Assembly (NCBI RefSeq): GCF_003326795.1
Contig: NZ_JPWI01000001.1
Span: 248,001-312,000 of the forward strand
DNA length: 64,000 nucleotides
DNA from: Thalassospira profundimaris
GTDB taxonomy: Bacteria > Pseudomonadota > Alphaproteobacteria > Rhodospirillales > Thalassospiraceae
Reading direction: 5' to 3'
Positions 59,945-64,000 of this stretch are shown here, piece after piece. The notes under the pieces are model-generated. The model had not been told where the DNA came from, made no database searches, and saw only the letters and a program-made list of their open reading frames with translations. The number at the start of each line of letters is the position of its first letter. The stretch's first letter is position 1. The position numbers and the translations under genes were made by a program.

Positions 59945-60741
59945 TCCTTTTTACGCGGTCCCTGATCTTCGATACGTCTTGCATCAGGCGCACGCAGATA
60001 CATCGGTACCGGCGCAAGGTTTTCACCACTTTCCCAACGTTCAGCCGCAATCCGTGCCACATTTCCCGCGCGCGGCAGTCCGGGTGCCGTACAGTCATAA
60101 AACGCATCTGGCGCATGGGCCGCAGCCGTCAGAAGACGCGGGGTCGCATCCCCGGCAAGCAAGGTATCACCAGGTGGTGCCATCATCAGGGCCTGACGCG
60201 GGGCAACACATTCAGCCGTACTAAGCGGGCGTTTTTTGCCATCAAAGGCCTGGGCGAAAATTTCGTTTCGCTTGCTATCAAGGGCAACAAGGATATTGCG
60301 GCCCTGCTGATCGCGTTCCGACACACCATAGGCAACAGCTTCGAGTGAACTCACCCCGACAACCGGAATTTTGCGGGCAAGACCCAAGGCGCGCGCAGTT
60401 GCAAGACCGATGCGCATTCCGGTAAAGGCACCCGGTCCGACCGTAACCGCAATGCCGTCAAGATCGGCCATTGTGACTTTGGCGGTTTCGAGCGTGCGAG
60501 CAATAAAGCCCATCAGATGCTCGGCCTGACCGCGTTCCATATCCTCATAAAGCTCGCCCTTGACCACACCATTGACCAGAACCGCCGTCGAAAGCGACGT
60601 TGAGGCGGTATCAATGGCCAAAATCGTTGGGCCGGATGTCTCCGGACTTCGCGACGATGTTTGCGATGCATTATGATCTGCGCTATCTGATGAGCGCGGC
60701 TGTCCAGTCAGCATCTTCTTTATGTAATCGGTGAACGACAA
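59941..60741 (-). CDS. tsaB: tRNA threonylcarbamoyladenosine synthesis protein TsaB
   Basis: TsaB is the scaffold partner of TsaD in the t6A37 tRNA modification complex. The 266 residues include TILAIDTASTSLSTAV and DGIAVTVGPGAFTGMRIGLATARALG, of which GPGAFTGMRIGL is the signature. The N-terminal ~38 residues (MSFTDYIKKMLTGQ then a Ser/Thr-rich stretch) precede the usual TsaB start and have no counterpart in most homologues; no in-frame ATG closer to TILAID is present. It is divergent from ddpX, whose start lies 19 bases away. Confidence 0.94.
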   Translation of the reverse strand: MSFTDYIKKMLTGQPRSSDSADHNASQTSSRSPETSGPTILAIDTASTSLSTAVLVNGVVKGELYEDMERGQAEHLMGFIARTLETAKVTMADLDGIAVTVGPGAFTGMRIGLATARALGLARKIPVVGVSSLEAVAYGVSERDQQGRNILVALDSKRNEIFAQAFDGKKRPLSTAECVAPRQALMMAPPGDTLLAGDATPRLLTAAAHAPDAFYDCTAPGLPRAGNVARIAAERWESGENLAPVPMYLRAPDARRIEDQGPRKKE

Positions 60742-60760
60742 GAACAGGGAGCCTCCGGCG

Positions 60761-61321
60761 ATGGCGCTGGTCGAAATTACGCCTTCTGAATATGATGTCG
60801 AAATTGATATCGTCTATGCCACGGATCGGAATTTCACCGGGGCACCAATCTATACACGACCTGCCTGCTATCTTCATGCGGATGCGGCTGCATGCCTGAA
60901 AAAGGCCGCGGCCATGGCAAAGCGTCAGGGGGTCAAGCTGCGCATTCTTGATGCATTCCGGCCCCAGGAAGCCCAACGGGCCCTTTGGAACCATTCGCCC
61001 AACCCCGATTTCGTCGCCAATCCGGATTTCGGATCGCCACATGGTCGTGGTGTGGCCATTGATCTAACCCTGATTGATCAAAACGGCAAGGAACTGGATA
61101 TGGGGGCAGGGTTTGACGAAATGCATAGCCGGTCCTATCACGGATCCGAACTGATCTCCAGACAGGCTGAAGCCAACCGTTTGCTGTTGTTGGGCATCAT
61201 GGTCAGTGCCGGGTTCGAATATTACGACCATGAATGGTGGCATTATCAGCTGCCCAAGGCATCCAGCAGATATCCGCTTTTTTCTGACAGCGCCCTTGCC
61301 GAACCGATGATGCAACGTTAA
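60761..61321 (+). CDS. ddpX: D-alanyl-D-alanine dipeptidase (DdpX/VanX family)
   Basis: A 186-residue zinc dipeptidase that hydrolyses D-Ala-D-Ala from peptidoglycan turnover. Zinc ligands and catalytic residues are visible as GSPHGRGVAIDLTLID (SxHxxGxAxD) and YYDHEWWHYQL (ExxWH), with KLRILDAFRPQEAQRALW providing the conserved Arg. There is no signal peptide, so it is cytoplasmic. I chose the ATG at 60761; a GTG at 60731 would overlap the tsaB start. It probably recycles cell-wall dipeptides; a link to vancomycin resistance is not implied by this gene alone. Confidence 0.92.
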   Translation: MALVEITPSEYDVEIDIVYATDRNFTGAPIYTRPACYLHADAAACLKKAAAMAKRQGVKLRILDAFRPQEAQRALWNHSPNPDFVANPDFGSPHGRGVAIDLTLIDQNGKELDMGAGFDEMHSRSYHGSELISRQAEANRLLLLGIMVSAGFEYYDHEWWHYQLPKASSRYPLFSDSALAEPMMQR

Positions 61322-61442
61322 CCGCCATCGCAAAACGGCGGAGCAATCATGCCCCGCCGCTGCGTTCTGCTTTACCTGATGCAGAACGAAAACAGTCTTG
61401 GTTTCATTCCCATCCAGGCTAGTTCCGCTTCATTTCAGCATG

Positions 61443-62522
61443 TCACGCCGTCAAAAGTGCCTGACCGCTTTGCGAATCAAACAATGTCATTCGCGCCCCA
61501 TCAATCAGGATTCTGGTATCACTCCCCGATCTGAAAATCTGTTCGGGGCCACTGCGCGCAGTCAGTTCCGACCCGGCAACCGCGAGGCGGACATATTGAT
61601 CCGGCCCGGTCGGCTCAGCCAATAAAACGCGCGAAGAGATGCCGGTTTCATCAAACAGCATATGTTCGGGGCGCGCGCCCAGCGTCATCGGACGCCCGAT
61701 CAGATCACGCGCCTCGGCCGGGACATTGACCAGCGGCAAACATCCCGCACCGCTGTCAAAGACAATGTCGTCACCATTTTGCGAAAGCTTGCCATCAAGG
61801 AAGTTCATCGTCGGGGCGCCGACAAAGCTTGCAACAAACCGGTTTGCGGGTCTGCGATACACATTTTCCGGCGTGTCGACCTGTTGAATGCCGCCCTTGT
61901 CGAGAACCACGACCTTGGTGGCAAGCGTCATGGCTTCGATCTGGTCGTGCGTCACATACACAATCGTCCGGCCAAGCCGTTCATGCAGGCGTTTGAGCTC
62001 GATGCGCATATCGGCACGCAATTTGGCATCAAGGTTGGAAAGCGGTTCATCAAACAGGAACACAGACGGTTCGCGTACCAAGGCCCGGCCAATCGCCACA
62101 CGCTGTTGCTGCCCGCCCGAAAGCTGAGAAGGCTTGCGATCCAGAAGCGGCGTGATCTGCAATAGATCGCCGACCTCGGCGACGCGTTTGTCGATCTCAT
62201 CCCTGAGCATGCCCCGCATTTTCAGACCAAAACCGATATTCCGGCGCACAGACATGGTCGGATACAGCGCATAGGACTGAAACACCATCGCAATGTCGCG
62301 CTCGTCCGGTTCAAGACTTGTGACGTCGCGCCCATTGATATGGATAGAACCATCGGTTGTCGGCTCCAGCCCGGCAATCATGTTCAGAAGGGTCGATTTG
62401 CCACATCCTGACGGGCCAAGCAGCACCAGAAAATCGCCATCGGCAATTTCAAGATTGATATCTTCCATCACCGTCAGCCCGGCATAGGCCTTGGTAACAT
62501 TACGAAGTTCAACGCCGTTCAT
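61443..62522 (-). CDS. Sugar ABC transporter ATP-binding protein (UgpC/MalK type)
   Basis: A 359-residue CUT1-family ATPase. Walker A is GPSGCGKST, the signature is LSGGQQQRVAIGRAL, Walker B is VFLFDEPLSNLD, and the switch His is in YVTHDQIEAM. A C-terminal OB-like regulatory domain follows (MTLGARPEHMLFDETGISSR). It is the last gene of the transporter operon on the minus strand, after two permeases. The substrate-binding protein gene is outside the window. Confidence 0.94.
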   Translation of the reverse strand: MNGVELRNVTKAYAGLTVMEDINLEIADGDFLVLLGPSGCGKSTLLNMIAGLEPTTDGSIHINGRDVTSLEPDERDIAMVFQSYALYPTMSVRRNIGFGLKMRGMLRDEIDKRVAEVGDLLQITPLLDRKPSQLSGGQQQRVAIGRALVREPSVFLFDEPLSNLDAKLRADMRIELKRLHERLGRTIVYVTHDQIEAMTLATKVVVLDKGGIQQVDTPENVYRRPANRFVASFVGAPTMNFLDGKLSQNGDDIVFDSGAGCLPLVNVPAEARDLIGRPMTLGARPEHMLFDETGISSRVLLAEPTGPDQYVRLAVAGSELTARSGPEQIFRSGSDTRILIDGARMTLFDSQSGQALLTA

Positions 62523-62527
62523 TCCCG

Positions 62528-63382
62528 TTATCCTTTCACTGCGCCCGCGGCAATCCCGCGCACAAACAACCGCCCCGACAGCAGATAAACCGCAAGTGTC
62601 GGCAAGGCCGTCAGCATGGTCGCAGCCATATCAACATTGTATTCCTTCTCGCCGAATTGCGATCCGACAAGATTGTTCAGTGCAACCGTCATCGGCTGTC
62701 CCGCACGTCCCCCAAAGGTCAGACCCAGAAGGAAATCGTTCCAGATATAGGTAAATTGCAAAATCATCGCGACACCAAGGATCGGCAACGATATTGGCAA
62801 CATCACATGCCAGAACAACCGCCAGAACCCGGCACCGTCAATGCGGGCGGCTTTAAGCAAATCCTGCGGAACCGTCTTGAAAAAGTTGCGAAACATCATG
62901 GTGGTAAAGGCAACACCCCAGATCACATGCACAAGGATCAGTCCGGGAATGGTGCCAAATATCCCCAATTCACGGATCATGATGATCAGGGGATAAAGGG
63001 TTACCTGCGGCGGAATGAACATGCCGACCAGAAGGGCCGCGAACATCACATTCGCACCCTTCATCTTCCATGCGGCCAGGGCATAGCCGGTGATCGCCCC
63101 AAGCCCGACCGACAGGATGAGGGCCGGGATAACGACTTTGACCGACGTCATGAAGGATGACGAAAGACCGCCACAGCCCTCGCCGAGCGTCTTGGCACAA
63201 TCGCCAAACCACGCCTTGCTCCATGCCGCGAATCCGGGATCGACGGGCAGGGTAAAGATGCTGCCATTGCGGATTTCATCCATGGATTTCAGCGATGTCG
63301 AAATCATGATGAAAACCGGGGACAAGATCATGATTGCCGCCACACAGAGCAATCCGTAAAGGGCAAGCCGATTATATCGCAT
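62528..63382 (-). CDS. Sugar ABC transporter permease (MalG/UgpE type)
   Basis: A 285-residue inner-membrane permease with about six hydrophobic segments. The ATPase-coupling loop is EAA-like: KTVPQDLLKAARIDGAGFWRLFWHVMLPISLPILG. A periplasmic insert with WFGDCAKTLGEGCGG carries a Cys pair, a pattern seen in some glucoside- and glucose-type CUT1 permeases; this hints at the substrate class only. I start at the ATG at 63382, two bases after the preceding gene's stop, although the frame opens at 63460. Confidence 0.92.
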   Translation of the reverse strand: MRYNRLALYGLLCVAAIMILSPVFIMISTSLKSMDEIRNGSIFTLPVDPGFAAWSKAWFGDCAKTLGEGCGGLSSSFMTSVKVVIPALILSVGLGAITGYALAAWKMKGANVMFAALLVGMFIPPQVTLYPLIIMIRELGIFGTIPGLILVHVIWGVAFTTMMFRNFFKTVPQDLLKAARIDGAGFWRLFWHVMLPISLPILGVAMILQFTYIWNDFLLGLTFGGRAGQPMTVALNNLVGSQFGEKEYNVDMAATMLTALPTLAVYLLSGRLFVRGIAAGAVKG

Positions 63383-63384
63383 GA

Positions 63385-64000
63385 TCAGTGCCCCCGCCCG
63401 CTGCGCTCTTTTTGCAGCTCGAAATAGATATAGGGTGCGATTACGGCGATCACGGTACAAAGCAGGACAAACGCCCCCGCCGCACCAAGCCCAAGTTCCT
63501 GACGGTTTAGAATGTGATCAACCACAAAACGGGCAGGAAGGTCAGATGAAAAGCCCGGACCGCCCCCTGTCAGGGCAACGACCAGATCAAAGGCCTTCAT
63601 GACAATCGCGCTCATCAGAATGAAGACCGTGAAGAACACCGTGCGCAACATCGGTGTGATGATATGCAAATAGACCCGCCAGACCGGAATGCCATCCACA
63701 CGCGAGGCCTTCCAGATATTGGGATCAATATTGCGAAGGCCTGCAAGAAACAGCGCCATGCATAACCCGACCTGTTGCCAGATACCCGCAATGGCAAGCG
63801 TGTAGATTGACCGGTCGGGCCGCACGATCCAGTTGAATTCAAACCCGGCCCAGCCAAGCGCCCGCACCGCTTCCTGAAGACCAAGACCGGGATTCATCAC
63901 CCATTGCCAGATCACGCCGGTCACAATGAATGACATCGAAAGCGGCAACATGAAAACAGTGCGAAACAGTCCTTCGGCCTTCACACCCCGATCGACCAGA
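63385..64000 (-). CDS. Sugar ABC transporter permease (MalF/UgpA type), 5' end outside window
   Basis: The C-terminal 205 residues of the first permease; the frame continues through the right edge (LVDRGVKAEGLFRT before the first internal start). EAA-loop segment NIDPNIWKASRVDGIPVWRVYLHIITPMLRTVFF is present, and hydrophobic segments at LPLSMSFIVTGVIWQWVM and FILMSAIVMKAFDLVVALTGGGPGF are typical of MalF partners. It precedes the second permease and the ATPase in one operon. Confidence 0.9.
   Translation of the reverse strand, partial: LVDRGVKAEGLFRTVFMLPLSMSFIVTGVIWQWVMNPGLGLQEAVRALGWAGFEFNWIVRPDRSIYTLAIAGIWQQVGLCMALFLAGLRNIDPNIWKASRVDGIPVWRVYLHIITPMLRTVFFTVFILMSAIVMKAFDLVVALTGGGPGFSSDLPARFVVDHILNRQELGLGAAGAFVLLCTVIAVIAPYIYFELQKERSGRGH

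Noticed and set aside
60761..61321. Vancomycin-resistance gene (vanX)
   Set aside because: The DdpX/VanX family is present in many Gram-negative bacteria for wall recycling. No vanH, vanA-type ligase or vanRS regulators are adjacent.
1..64000. Mobile elements, CRISPR arrays, phage or integration scars
   Set aside because: I saw no transposase or integrase motifs, no direct-repeat arrays with spacers, no tRNA-flanked integration sites and no abrupt composition change.

Overview
The window reads as a chromosomal segment of a free-living, Gram-negative alphaproteobacterium, most likely a Rhodospirillales member of the Thalassospira type. This is inferred from gene order and families, not from a database match. 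The evidence is the block pnp-rpsO-truB-rbfA-infB-ylxR/L7Ae-nusA-rimP-trmB-metK-XRE-lnt-corC-ybeY-phoH-miaB, a GntR-type BioR biotin repressor with TTATMKATAA operators, an Irr-like plus a Fur regulator, a SAM-II riboswitch candidate before metK, and ornithine-lipid genes. No rRNA, tRNA, CRISPR array, insertion sequence or phage module was seen, and composition is uniform.

Layout. 1-15 kb: cobalamin genes in three blocks (cobS/cobT, cobD, and cbiX-cobH-cobL-cobI-cbiG/cobJ-cobM), interrupted by a degenerate EAL protein, a UDP-glucuronate decarboxylase and the LPS heptose genes gmhA-hldE. 15-19 kb: the four-gene Anbu cluster (ATP-grasp, alpha-E, transglutaminase-like, Anbu proteasome-like peptidase), whose biochemical product is not established. 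19-22 kb: bioR, bioY and bioB with four BioR-type sites. 22-28 kb: a CHAP lipoprotein, an MFS exporter, an acyltransferase-alpha/beta-hydrolase fusion, and a GntR regulator with an OsmC protein. 28-32 kb: a divergent iron locus with two tandem Fur-like boxes between a methyltransferase and a siderophore-type ABC transporter. 32-37 kb: the B12-dependent ethanolamine ammonia-lyase eutBC, a YciI protein, a rubrerythrin, irr and a nitronate-monooxygenase-like oxidoreductase. 37-56 kb: the long minus-strand translation, RNA-processing and envelope block. 56-64 kb: olsBA, fur, a TusA-like protein, rimI-tsaB, a D-Ala-D-Ala dipeptidase and a sugar ABC transporter running off the right edge.

How parts connect. 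The cobalamin genes supply the cofactor needed by EutBC. The presence of CbiX and CbiG argues for a cobalt-early (anaerobic-type) corrin route even though most genes carry aerobic-route Cob names. Metal control recurs: cobalt insertion by a His-tailed chelatase, Fur-type boxes at an iron transporter, and two Fur-family regulators. The minus-strand block is rich in RNA-level control: a SAM-II candidate before metK, an attenuator-like hairpin before rimP, a terminator after rpsO and a 16-bp hairpin in the pnp leader.

The least explained items are the Anbu cluster, the PlsC-hydrolase fusion, the degenerate EAL protein, the iron-linked methyltransferase, and two operator-like palindromes (8274-8293 and 27055-27076).
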